A stretch of 64,000 bases of DNA from RGIG5612 sp045600845 (lineage in GTDB: Bacteria > Bacillota > Clostridia > Lachnospirales > Lachnospiraceae), in contig JAZRYR010000051.1 of the NCBI GenBank assembly GCA_045600845.1, positions 1-64,000 on the forward strand. Direction: 5' to 3'. Positions within the stretch are counted from its first letter, which is position 1, and every line of letters starts with the position of its first letter. The notes beneath the pieces were generated by a model. It saw only the letters and a program-made list of their open reading frames with translations. It was not told the DNA's origin and ran no database searches. Positions 44,027-53,241 of this stretch are shown in pieces. The position numbers were made by a program, and so were the translations under genes.

Positions 44027-45237
44027 AAATATTAGTGGTATGCCAGCATTACTGGCCGGAAAATTTCAGAATCAACGATCTGGTGGATGGCTTTATCGAA
44101 AGAGGACATGAAGTAGATGTCCTTTGTGGTCAGCCCAATTATCCTGCCGGTCAGTTTTTTGAGGGCTACGATTCTCATTCGGTAAAAGAAGAACAGCATG
44201 GGAAAGTACGGGTATACCGCACCTTTGAAATAAAAAGAGGAAATAACAGTAACATCCGGATTTTCCTGAATTACATTACCTTCCCGATTGCAAGCCTGTT
44301 TCGGGTCGGAAAACTGAAAAAGAAAGCCTATGATCGGGTGTTTATTTATCAGCTTTCCCCGGTAATGATGGGTATTGCAGGACAGAAACTGGCCAAGAAA
44401 AAGCATATTCCGTGCATTATGTATGTGTTGGATATCTGGCCACAGAATCTGTATTCCGTTATCAATTTTAAAAATAGATTCATCCGGAAGATGCTTTATA
44501 AAGAGGCTATGTGGAATTACCGTCAGCCGGACCAGCTCATTACCGTGTCCAATAAGATGAAGCAGTACTTCATGGAAAAACTGAACCGTACGGAAGATCA
44601 GGTAACGTTCATTCCACAGTGTCCGGAAAAACTGTACGAGCAGAGAATGGAAGACGAAGAACTGAACCGTCGTTTTGGCAGTAGTTTTAATATCGTTTAT
44701 ACGGGCAATATTTCCCCCGCTCAGGACATCGATACGATTGTATCGGCTGCAGAGAAATGCGCCGATGCTGGCATGAAAGATGTGAAGTTCCTGATTGTAG
44801 GCGATGGTATGAGCCGGAACTATTTCGAGGAGCAGGTTGCAAAGAACAGCCTGACGGAATCTTTCTGCTTTGAAGGGTTTCATCCAATGGAAGATATTCC
44901 GAAGTATACGGCCATTGCAGACGCTCTGTTAGGTACTTTAAAATCGGAAGGGTTGGAGGATTTTTCCATTCCGGCGAAAGTGATGAGCTATTTGGCAGCA
45001 GGAAGACCTCTTCTTCTGGCTATGGAAGGAGAACCGGAAGCTATCGTAAAAGAGGCGGATTGTGGTTACGCTTCCAAACCGGGCGATGCAGAAGGCTTGT
45101 TTGAAAACATCTGCAAGCTGTATCACATGACAAAAATGGACAGAGACCTTCTCGGGGAACATGCTTTCCGCTATCAGCAGGAGCATTTTGAACGTGACAA
45201 AAATATAGATAAAATGCTGGAGGTTATCTGCAGGTGA
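44023..45237 (+). CDS. Family 4 glycosyltransferase, WbuB-like (probable L-FucNAc transferase)
   Basis: 404 residues, GT-B fold. VCQHYWPENFRINDLV opening, the GQPNYPAGQFFEGY segment, MYVLDIWPQNLYSV, and the C-terminal VGDGMSR...GFHPMEDIPKY closely resemble WbuB, which in E. coli O26 adds L-FucNAc and is coded next to the fnl genes. Here it directly follows capFEG, so the same role is likely. Overlaps capG by ATGA and the next GT2 by GTGA, so it is tightly coupled. Donor sugar is inference. Confidence 0.88.
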   Translation: MKILVVCQHYWPENFRINDLVDGFIERGHEVDVLCGQPNYPAGQFFEGYDSHSVKEEQHGKVRVYRTFEIKRGNNSNIRIFLNYITFPIASLFRVGKLKKKAYDRVFIYQLSPVMMGIAGQKLAKKKHIPCIMYVLDIWPQNLYSVINFKNRFIRKMLYKEAMWNYRQPDQLITVSNKMKQYFMEKLNRTEDQVTFIPQCPEKLYEQRMEDEELNRRFGSSFNIVYTGNISPAQDIDTIVSAAEKCADAGMKDVKFLIVGDGMSRNYFEEQVAKNSLTESFCFEGFHPMEDIPKYTAIADALLGTLKSEGLEDFSIPAKVMSYLAAGRPLLLAMEGEPEAIVKEADCGYASKPGDAEGLFENICKLYHMTKMDRDLLGEHAFRYQQEHFERDKNIDKMLEVICR

Positions 45238-45950
45238 AAAAACTGGTAATCATTCCTGCTTATAATGAAGAAAATACGATCCTTGGCGTAGTAAAAGATA
45301 TTACAGACCATGCGCCGGATTACGATTATGTAGTCATCAATGATGGCTCTAGTGATGGTACTAAAAAAGTATGCGAAGAAAATGGAATCCATTTTCTGGA
45401 CCTGGCCAGCAACTTAGGCATCGGAGGAGCGGTGCAGACCGGATATAAGTATGCATGGTTGGAAGGCTATGATGTAGCGGTGCAGATTGATGGAGACGGC
45501 CAACATAAAGCCGAACATCTTAAAGACCTGGAAGAAGCCTTGAATATTAACGGAGAAAATCCGGAAAAGGCAGATATGGTAATCGGCTCCCGCTTTATTG
45601 ATAAAAAAGGTTTTCAATCTACGGGCCTGAGAAGATTCGGAATTCGATATATGACCTGGCTGATCCGGCTTCTGACGAAACAGACCATAACGGACCCTTC
45701 TTCCGGTATGAGAATGGTAAACCAGAAAATTATTAAAATCTTTGCAGAACATTATTCCTGGGAATTCCCGGAGCCGGAGACCAACGCCTATGTTTTGAAG
45801 CGGGGGGTAAAGGTAAAGGAAATACCGGTGGAAATGAGGGAACGTCAGGGAGGAACCTCTTCTTTGGCACGGCCTTTAAAAGCACTCTTTTACATGATTA
45901 AGGTCAGCGAAGGAATTCTGATGGAAACGATGGGAGGAAGAAAAGAATGA
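45234..45950 (+). CDS. Family 2 glycosyltransferase, polyprenyl-phosphate type
   Basis: 238 residues, GTG start overlapping the stop of the previous gene (GTGA). VIIPAYNEENTI, VINDGSSDGT, metal motif QIDGDGQHKAEHL and TDPSSGMRMVN fit DPM1-like enzymes. It pairs with the DUF2304 gene next to it by ATGA overlap, a common partnership in polysaccharide clusters where the small membrane protein anchors or regulates the transferase. No membrane helices of its own are clear. Confidence 0.9.
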   Translation: MKKLVIIPAYNEENTILGVVKDITDHAPDYDYVVINDGSSDGTKKVCEENGIHFLDLASNLGIGGAVQTGYKYAWLEGYDVAVQIDGDGQHKAEHLKDLEEALNINGENPEKADMVIGSRFIDKKGFQSTGLRRFGIRYMTWLIRLLTKQTITDPSSGMRMVNQKIIKIFAEHYSWEFPEPETNAYVLKRGVKVKEIPVEMRERQGGTSSLARPLKALFYMIKVSEGILMETMGGRKE

Positions 45951-46300
45951 CCCTTAAAATACAGATTGTAATTATAGCGATAGCTCTTCTGGCAATTGTC
46001 ATGACTTTTGTATTCATCAAAAAAGGGAAACTGGGTCTGAAGATCATTATGCCTTGGCTTATTGTTTTTCTTCTGGTTCTTATTTTCGCCCTGATACCGA
46101 AATTTATGAATTGGGCAGCTGGGGTCATCGGAATTTATGACCCGGTAAACATGGTCTTCTTCCTGGCGATTATTTTCCTGTCCTTTGTTATTTACGGGCT
46201 GACCATGTCCCTTTATGCAACGAAAAAACAGACGAGAGATATTATCCAGAAAATGGCTTATCTGGAAGAAAAGATAAAACAGAAATCCGATGTGGAATAA
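45947..46300 (+). CDS. DUF2304 small membrane protein
   Basis: 117 residues with three hydrophobic helices (about 5-22, 33-50, 66-88) and a charged C-terminal coil. Matches DUF2304 by size, the YDPVNMVFFLAIIFL helix, and the nearly universal location beside a DPM1-like GT2. Probable membrane partner of that enzyme. Overlaps the preceding gene by four bases and the following one by 11. Confidence 0.85.
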   Translation: MTLKIQIVIIAIALLAIVMTFVFIKKGKLGLKIIMPWLIVFLLVLIFALIPKFMNWAAGVIGIYDPVNMVFFLAIIFLSFVIYGLTMSLYATKKQTRDIIQKMAYLEEKIKQKSDVE

Positions 46301-48065
46301 CGAAACAAAAAAAGGAGTATTCTTTAATTTCATATTGTCCCTTATTATGACTGCGGTATTCTTTACGATCGTCGGAATTTTCTACCGTTTTACTTACGGT
46401 GTAATTGACGACCCGTTCATCGAAACCATGCTCAGCGGAGCATATACCGGTGTCACGGATGCCAATGTGGTTTATATTAAATATCCGTTGGCTTTCCTGT
46501 TGACTGTTTTATATTCCATAAACGGGGCTGTGAACTGGCATTTCTATTTTCTGGTAGGATGCTTTGTCCTTTGCGTATTGCTGGTCAACTTCCGGATCTG
46601 TTCAAATGTCCGGAAAGTACTCAACAAGATCCTTTTCATGATTTTGTTTCAGTTAATGTTCCTGCTGTGTCTGGCAAAGCTGTTTACTACCGCCCATTAT
46701 TCGATGTGTGCAGCTGTTTTGACAGGAACGGCCATCTTTTATTTCCTGACCATAAAATATGAATCTACAAAGTGGAATCTGGCTCTGAATTATATTGTCA
46801 GTCTTTTGCTTTTATATCTGGGATATTGCCTGAGAGCAAGAACCATGTTCATGCTGATGCCGATTGCTTTTGTGGCTTTCCTTTATAAATTTTTTAAAGA
46901 GAAACCCGCTTTCCAAAAGAAAAATCTCATCCGATGGCTTCTTTTCCCAATTATTCTTTTTCTGGGAGTCGGTGCCATTGAACTGGTCCATAATTCCGCA
47001 TATCAGAGTGACAGATGGAAAGCCTTTCTGAAATTTAATGATGCAAGAACCACGCTTTATGATTTCTATGGAATGCCGGATTATGAAGGAAACGAAGCAT
47101 TTTATGATTCCATAGGAGTGGAAAAAGAAAGAGTATTTATGTATAAAGACCGGTATTATCTGGAATTTACGGATGGTTGTGAAGAAGATATGCTGGAAAA
47201 AATTGCAGATTATGCAGTGGCAAGGACCAATGAAAAAATACCTCAGATGGAACGTCTGAGACTGTCCATAAAAGCATTAAGGGAAAATCTTTCAAAGAAA
47301 ACCTATCAGCCGATGAACTGGATTGCAACCGGACTGATGGTTGCCTTGCTGATCTGTTCCCTTATTTTTAAGAGAATGCGGGCTGCGGTCATGATTTTGT
47401 TATGTAAGCTGGCAGCGTTGATTCCATGGATTTACATGATTTACATGGGAAAGCCGGTTGCCAGGGTAACCAGTGGAATCTGGCTTGCGGAAATTTTGTT
47501 CCTTTTAGGAATGATGATTGATAATGCAGGACCGGTCACCGAGATTGTCTGTGGATACCGGCGGACTTCCGTATTAAAGAAAGGAATCAAGATCACGGTC
47601 GCAGCGTTGATGGCAGGAGCCCTGGTTTATGGAATCATTTCTTATTACCCATCGGTGAATCAATCGGTAGACCGCATTCTGCAATCGGCTTCGGTTCGTG
47701 ACCAGCTGCAGGATTGGTGCAGGGAACGGATCGAGAACCTGTATATTATGGAATCGGATGTCATTAATCTGGGATTTAACTATAAAACTATGAACGGTGA
47801 GTTCCTGAATTTCTATTATCCCGGAGGATGGCCGAGTAAAATGCCACAGGCGAAGGATGATATCTGGGCAAGATACGGAATTGATTCCATAGAAAAAGCA
47901 ATCATCGATAATGAACATGTATTTCTGATTGCTTTTGCAGATAAGGACATGACTTACTGGACGGATTTTTACAGATTGTCTTATTCAACGGCAAATCTTC
48001 AAAAAAAAGATACGATAGAATTTGATGGCATGGAATTTGCCATTTATCAAATGCAGGGGAAATAA
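46290..48065 (+). CDS. Polytopic membrane protein, candidate GT-C transferase or polymerase
   Basis: 591 residues. About 12 helices with an N-terminal loop (after helix 1) carrying GVIDDPFIETMLSG, whose Asp-Asp is where GT-C enzymes have their catalytic acid, a large loop around 230-320 rich in charged residues, and a soluble C-terminal domain of about 130 residues. I do not recognise a named family. With its neighbour at 48067 it is a candidate for the Wzy polymerase or a lipid-sugar transferase. Start overlaps DUF2304. Confidence 0.65.
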   Translation: MWNNETKKGVFFNFILSLIMTAVFFTIVGIFYRFTYGVIDDPFIETMLSGAYTGVTDANVVYIKYPLAFLLTVLYSINGAVNWHFYFLVGCFVLCVLLVNFRICSNVRKVLNKILFMILFQLMFLLCLAKLFTTAHYSMCAAVLTGTAIFYFLTIKYESTKWNLALNYIVSLLLLYLGYCLRARTMFMLMPIAFVAFLYKFFKEKPAFQKKNLIRWLLFPIILFLGVGAIELVHNSAYQSDRWKAFLKFNDARTTLYDFYGMPDYEGNEAFYDSIGVEKERVFMYKDRYYLEFTDGCEEDMLEKIADYAVARTNEKIPQMERLRLSIKALRENLSKKTYQPMNWIATGLMVALLICSLIFKRMRAAVMILLCKLAALIPWIYMIYMGKPVARVTSGIWLAEILFLLGMMIDNAGPVTEIVCGYRRTSVLKKGIKITVAALMAGALVYGIISYYPSVNQSVDRILQSASVRDQLQDWCRERIENLYIMESDVINLGFNYKTMNGEFLNFYYPGGWPSKMPQAKDDIWARYGIDSIEKAIIDNEHVFLIAFADKDMTYWTDFYRLSYSTANLQKKDTIEFDGMEFAIYQMQGK

Positions 48066-48066
48066 T

Positions 48067-49941
48067 ATGAGACTTTTTATTTTTATCAGCCTAATTCTTA
48101 TTGTACAGACCATCGGATATTGCGCGTTCTTTAAAAAGCGTTTTGAGGAATGCATCCCTCTGGCTGTTTTTACATCCATCCTGTTACTTTATATCACCGG
48201 TCTTCTTGCACGGTTAAGAACCGGTGTGGTTATTGTAATAGGAGTATCCTTTATTCTGTTCCTGATCGGTCTGACCAAATGTATCCTGAAAAGGCAGCTG
48301 AAAGAACTGATAAGCAATACCTTTACTTTTGGGTTCGTGGTATTTGTTCTCTCTCTGGCGTTTATTTATTACATGACTGCAGAAAGATTACTTTCCGGCT
48401 TTGATGAGTTTACGCATTGGGGGCTTACTGTCAAAAATTACCTTTGCTTTGATGGATTTGCAAATGTCGCCGGAAGCACCACTCACGGTGCCGGATATCA
48501 GCCGGGAATTTCCCTATTCTGCTACTTGTTTACTGCCCTTAGGGGTTATATGAACGAGTGCGATGTTCTTCAGGCGATGAACATTTATGTTATTGCTCTG
48601 ATGCTTCCGGTCTTCCGGAAAATTACTTGGAAACGTTTTGTTTTCGGAATCTTTTTAATTCCGTTGATTTATGCGGTACCGTGGCTGTTTAGCCCGGCAA
48701 TTATTCCGTTTAATACGTTATATGTAGATTGCGCTATGGCCGCAACTTTTGCTTATCTTTTGTTCCAGTATTTTACTCACGAACAGGAAAAGTTTAACTA
48801 TTATGCGATGATGCTTGGCAGTGCCGTAATCATTCTGATAAAACCGGGCAGTGAATTCTTTGCCTTAATGATTCTTGGCATCGTTCTTCTGGATGTCCTT
48901 TTCTTCCGCAGAAAAGAGTTTGGTGCGATGTGGAAAGAAAAAGCAGGCGGATTATTCCCGATTCTTTATGTTGTTGTTTCGGCAGCGTCGTATCTGTCCT
49001 GGAAAATCTTCACCGGAATGAACCACATGCTGCAGGTATTTGATTATATTGAAGTTACGGAAGAAAATGCAGCTGCTTCTGCAGATATTTCCGGAAACTT
49101 CTTTCAGGCGATTTTTTCCATACCGGAAAAAATGCCGGTGAAAATTTCTTACTTTATGTGGGTGATTGTTTTTGCGGTAGCAGGAGCAGTCGTAGTTCTT
49201 TTGTCAAAAGGCGGCAAAGAGCGGGCAAGAAGCATCTTTTATTCGATTTTAGTTATTTTGGGTTATGCAGCTTATGCTGGCGCCTTACTGTTCATGTATG
49301 TTTATATGTTTACCGATTATGAAGGTATCAATCTGGCCTCCATGGACCGTTATCTGTGTACCTATATTTTAGGCGCAGTAATTTTCTTCGCCTTTATGAT
49401 CATTTATAAGATCATCTGCCGGTTCGGAGGCTTCGGAAATGTGCTCATTCTGATTCCGATTGCGGCGGTTCTGATTTTTGTTCCGTGGAAGAAGTTATCG
49501 GAAGATCTGATTACTCCTCAGGAGACGATTGAAAAAACAAAAGCAAAGAGAATGGAATATGAGAATGTAGAAAAAATCCCTCAGAAACTGGATTACACGA
49601 AAGATCGTGTTTATTTCATCTGCCAGGACAGCAACGGCTATGAGTATCAGGTTTCCTATTATCTGGCAACGCCGGTGTCTCTTTCCTATGATTATGAAAT
49701 GGGATGGAGCCTGGGTTCTCCTTATAGTGAAAAAGATGTTTGGACATTAGATTTTTCTGCGGAAGATTGGGAAAATGCCTTGATCGATGGTGGTTATACC
49801 TATGTTTATGTGTATAACGCAGATAAACAATTCCGTAGCCGTTATGGTGGTTTATTTGAAAATCCTGCAGCCATCAGTGACAATACTTGTTACAAAGTTG
49901 ATAGGAATCAGGGAAAGATTCAATTAAAGAGAGCTTTTTAA
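48067..49941 (+). CDS. Polytopic membrane protein, candidate GT-C transferase or polymerase (second)
   Basis: 624 residues from ATG 48067, preceded by AGGGGA; an earlier in-frame start lies inside the previous gene. About 13 helices. A periplasmic-side loop after the fourth helix contains SGFDEFTHWGLTVKNYL and HGAGYQPG, both strongly reminiscent of the acidic loop and ligand motifs of GT-C enzymes. The C-terminal 130 residues are soluble. Family not named with confidence. It may be a polymerase or an outer-face transferase using lipid-phosphate sugars made by the GT2/DUF2304 pair. Confidence 0.65.
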   Translation: MRLFIFISLILIVQTIGYCAFFKKRFEECIPLAVFTSILLLYITGLLARLRTGVVIVIGVSFILFLIGLTKCILKRQLKELISNTFTFGFVVFVLSLAFIYYMTAERLLSGFDEFTHWGLTVKNYLCFDGFANVAGSTTHGAGYQPGISLFCYLFTALRGYMNECDVLQAMNIYVIALMLPVFRKITWKRFVFGIFLIPLIYAVPWLFSPAIIPFNTLYVDCAMAATFAYLLFQYFTHEQEKFNYYAMMLGSAVIILIKPGSEFFALMILGIVLLDVLFFRRKEFGAMWKEKAGGLFPILYVVVSAASYLSWKIFTGMNHMLQVFDYIEVTEENAAASADISGNFFQAIFSIPEKMPVKISYFMWVIVFAVAGAVVVLLSKGGKERARSIFYSILVILGYAAYAGALLFMYVYMFTDYEGINLASMDRYLCTYILGAVIFFAFMIIYKIICRFGGFGNVLILIPIAAVLIFVPWKKLSEDLITPQETIEKTKAKRMEYENVEKIPQKLDYTKDRVYFICQDSNGYEYQVSYYLATPVSLSYDYEMGWSLGSPYSEKDVWTLDFSAEDWENALIDGGYTYVYVYNADKQFRSRYGGLFENPAAISDNTCYKVDRNQGKIQLKRAF

Positions 49942-49957
49942 ATAAAAGAGTATTTTT

Positions 49958-51196
49958 ATGGAGAAAACAGACCATACTGTAAAAAAGAATATTGTATGGA
50001 ATTCCGTCGGAACTTTTGTCATGTTTTTCTGCCAGTGGCTCATGATGGTTCTGGTAGTTCGACTTTCCGGCTATTCCGATTCCGGGATTTTGTCCTTGTC
50101 TATTTCCTGTGGCAATGTATTTCTGATCATTGCCGCTTTCGGAGCAAAAACTTACCAGGTTTCGGATGTTTCCGGAAAATATCAGGCAGGACATTATTAC
50201 GGAGCAAAAATTCTGACCATAATCCTGACGGTTCTTGTGGCAATCGTTTGGGTTTTGGTTTCCCCGTATGAATTCGTTGAGAGAACCTCCATTCTTCTTT
50301 ATGCCCTTTACATTATGGTTTATTCCTATTCGGATGCACTTTATGGGGAACTACAGAAAAAATGGCGACTGGATAAGGCCGGAATCTCTATGTGCATAAG
50401 AAATATTGCAGCTCTGGTAGCTTTTTGTCTCCTTATCGGGTTTACAAAAAATATCCGGATTGCCTTAATTCTCATGCTGGTGGTTTCTTTGGCCGTTTTA
50501 TTTGGCTATGATCTGCCACAGACGAAGCAGATTGTGGATATCCGGCCGGATTTCTCCGGAAAGATGGCATGGAAACTTCTGAGAGAGTGTTTTCCGTATG
50601 CCATTTACACATTCCTGCATACCTTGGTCCTTACAGCTCCAAAACTGGCGGTAAGAGGCTATTTTGATAAAGATATTTTAGGGATTTATTCTGCAGTAAT
50701 GGCACCGGTTACCGTGCTTCAGGTAGTGGCAACGTTTGTGATCAATCCGTTATCCACGTTACTGGCAGTCCACTTGAATGATAGAAAAATAAAAGAATTG
50801 GCGAAGATTATGGTGAAGTGCCTGCTGATGCTGGCCGCTTTTCTGGTTCTGGGCATTTTAGCAGCTATTTTCCTTGGCAAGTTCGGATTGCGGATTCTCT
50901 ATGGGGAAAGTATTGTTGAATACAGTTACCTTCTCGTTCCGATGGTTTTCATTTCCATTTTAACTGCCCTAACGATTCTCCTGGGAAATCTGGCGATTGT
51001 GTTAAGGGACCATCTTGGAGCGAATTTAAGTGGTATTTTAGGCCTGGTGGTATCGGTTCTGTGTAGCATTCTTCTGGTGCCGGCCTATGGCATGACAGGA
51101 GCGAATACCGCCTTTATCCTTGGGTTGGCAGCTCAGGACATTATTCTTTTGATTTTTATTGTATTTCGGCTGCGAAAGAGAGGTCACGCAGAATGA
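49958..51196 (+). CDS. Polysaccharide flippase (Wzx/MOP family)
   Basis: 412 residues, about 12 helices. NIVWNSVGTFVMFFCQWLMM opening and the GAKTYQVSDVSGKY segment are typical of MOP-family O-unit flippases (PST). It should turn the lipid-linked unit to the outer face for polymerisation. Its presence argues for a Wzx/Wzy rather than ABC-transporter route. Weak ribosome site; ATGA overlap with the GT8 gene. Confidence 0.88.
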   Translation: MEKTDHTVKKNIVWNSVGTFVMFFCQWLMMVLVVRLSGYSDSGILSLSISCGNVFLIIAAFGAKTYQVSDVSGKYQAGHYYGAKILTIILTVLVAIVWVLVSPYEFVERTSILLYALYIMVYSYSDALYGELQKKWRLDKAGISMCIRNIAALVAFCLLIGFTKNIRIALILMLVVSLAVLFGYDLPQTKQIVDIRPDFSGKMAWKLLRECFPYAIYTFLHTLVLTAPKLAVRGYFDKDILGIYSAVMAPVTVLQVVATFVINPLSTLLAVHLNDRKIKELAKIMVKCLLMLAAFLVLGILAAIFLGKFGLRILYGESIVEYSYLLVPMVFISILTALTILLGNLAIVLRDHLGANLSGILGLVVSVLCSILLVPAYGMTGANTAFILGLAAQDIILLIFIVFRLRKRGHAE

Positions 51197-53241
51197 AAAT
51201 ATTAAACATTCTATATCAGACAGATGATAATTATGCAGCAATTGCCGGTGTTTCCATGACATCTCTTTTTGAGACCAATGGACATCTGGACGAGATTAAC
51301 ATTTACCTGCTGGATAATGGAATTTCTGAAGAAAACCTTCAGAAATATAAAGCTTTATGCAGTCAATACGGAAGAAATATCGAAATTATCGATACCAAGC
51401 CGATAGAAGAGAAAATAAAAGGGTATGGACTGGGAACTTTCCGTAATGTGTATACGGTGTATCTGACCATGTTTGCCCTGGATGACCTGAAGCTGAAGAC
51501 GGATCGTATTTTTAAATTAGATGCAGATACTATCGTAAAAGGACCTTTAGACGAGATCTGCGATTATGACTTTAAAGGCGATTATCTGGCAGCCACCTAT
51601 GACTGTACCTTAAATACCTATAAGCCGATGGTAGGTCTGACGGAAGATGATAAATATTTCAATGCCGGCATTATTCTATTTAATCAGAGGGCATGGATTG
51701 ATAACTGCTGTCAGCAACAGCTGATCGATCATATTCACCAGGTCCGCTCCAGGTATTATCTTTGTGAGCAGGATTTGATGAACGTGGTATTCCGCGGGCA
51801 TATTGCATATATGCCGGTGAAATTTAATTTAAACAGTGGTTTTTATATTTACGGCGCGGAGCAGTCTTATAAATTATATAAGCTGAGAGAATGTGCGTAT
51901 TCTTCTTTAAAGGAAGTGAAAGAGGCGATGGCGCAGCCGGTTGTCCACCATCTGATGGGCGCCATGTCCGGAAGACCATGGGAACAGAACAACACTCATC
52001 CGATGAAAGAAGAATTTCAGGAAATCCTGAAAAGATCTTTATGGGCAGATTATCAGGCACCGGCTCCGAATCGGAGTAAGATTTTTACGATTCAGAAAAT
52101 CCTGCATTCGGTTCTGCCAGGATGCGTTTACCGAAAAATACACCATATGATGAATTATCGTTTCCTGCACAATAAGAATCAGGAAGCCATTGCAGGTTCC
52201 GATGTTTACAATCCGAAATACATGAATCCGAAATACTATGGGAAAGAGTACACGGTTACCAGACCGTTGAACATTCTTTATCAGGCCAACGAATATTATG
52301 CACCATACCTGGGAATTTCCCTTTTGTCCCTTCTTGACTGGAACAAGCATATCCAGAAGATAACAATCTATATTATTGATGATGGGATATCGGTAGATAC
52401 CAGAGCGAAGATTGACCAGATTGCGCGTGCCTATGGCAGAGAGACGGTTTATATCGATACTGCAGTTTCCCAGAAAATCTTAGAGGATGCGAAAGCACCG
52501 AAATTCCGTGGAAATTATGCAACCTACTATAAGCTTTTTGTGCTGGATGAACTTCCGGAGGATGTGGAAACCATTCTTTACGTAGATTCGGATACGATCA
52601 TTCGCGGCGCCTTTGATGAGATGACCCGTTTTGATTTTGGCGACAAATCGTTAGCTATGGTTCCGGCGATATATCATAATAAATACCGGAAAATGGTGGG
52701 AATTCGGGAGGAGGATATTACCTACAATGCCGGTATTATGGCTTTTAAGCTTTCCGCATGGAGAGAAAACCGATGCAGAGAAAGGTTGATAAAGGGAATG
52801 CAGGAGGACCCGCAGGTATTGACGTTTGCTCCGGACCAGTCCCTGGCAATCAAGGTGCTTCAAAAGGATCTTGCCCAGTTGCCACTGAAATTTAATTTCT
52901 CAACGCTGTATTCTCTGTTCCAATATGACGACATCTCAAAGATGTTCCAATGTCAGGAAGCCGATATGTTTACTCAGGAGGACATTGATCAGGCGTATAG
53001 AGATATTGCCGTTTACCATTTTATTGAATTACAGGTTGGAAAGCCTTGGGAAGCAGATAGTGTGCATCCAAAGAAGTTCTTATGGAAAGAATATTATGAC
53101 AAGTCCTTATGGTCCGATCTGCCTGCTCCAAAGGTAAAATTGAAACCGATTTTGAAACTTCAGAGAGTTGCTTACAAGATTATGCCGAAGAAAATGTATA
53201 TGGCAGCCTATGCCTTTGCATGGAAATATTTGATGAAATAA
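51193..53241 (+). CDS. Tandem two-domain family 8 glycosyltransferase
   Basis: 682 residues made of two GT8 modules. Module one (about 1-290) opens with LNILYQTDDNYAAIAGVS and has DAD at 110-112; module two (about 350-640) opens with LNILYQANEYYAPYLGIS and has DSD at 465-467. Both have the FNAGI/YNAGI and HHLMG or HFIE blocks of the family, so both look active. Two different linkages or two sugars may be made by one protein. The repeated architecture suggests internal duplication followed by divergence. Placed between flippase and LCP genes. Confidence 0.9.
   Translation: MKILNILYQTDDNYAAIAGVSMTSLFETNGHLDEINIYLLDNGISEENLQKYKALCSQYGRNIEIIDTKPIEEKIKGYGLGTFRNVYTVYLTMFALDDLKLKTDRIFKLDADTIVKGPLDEICDYDFKGDYLAATYDCTLNTYKPMVGLTEDDKYFNAGIILFNQRAWIDNCCQQQLIDHIHQVRSRYYLCEQDLMNVVFRGHIAYMPVKFNLNSGFYIYGAEQSYKLYKLRECAYSSLKEVKEAMAQPVVHHLMGAMSGRPWEQNNTHPMKEEFQEILKRSLWADYQAPAPNRSKIFTIQKILHSVLPGCVYRKIHHMMNYRFLHNKNQEAIAGSDVYNPKYMNPKYYGKEYTVTRPLNILYQANEYYAPYLGISLLSLLDWNKHIQKITIYIIDDGISVDTRAKIDQIARAYGRETVYIDTAVSQKILEDAKAPKFRGNYATYYKLFVLDELPEDVETILYVDSDTIIRGAFDEMTRFDFGDKSLAMVPAIYHNKYRKMVGIREEDITYNAGIMAFKLSAWRENRCRERLIKGMQEDPQVLTFAPDQSLAIKVLQKDLAQLPLKFNFSTLYSLFQYDDISKMFQCQEADMFTQEDIDQAYRDIAVYHFIELQVGKPWEADSVHPKKFLWKEYYDKSLWSDLPAPKVKLKPILKLQRVAYKIMPKKMYMAAYAFAWKYLMK

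Noticed and set aside
44032..44883. 283-codon minus-strand ORF opposite the WbuB-like gene
   Set aside because: Shadow of a conserved GT4 gene, without ribosome site or known domain.
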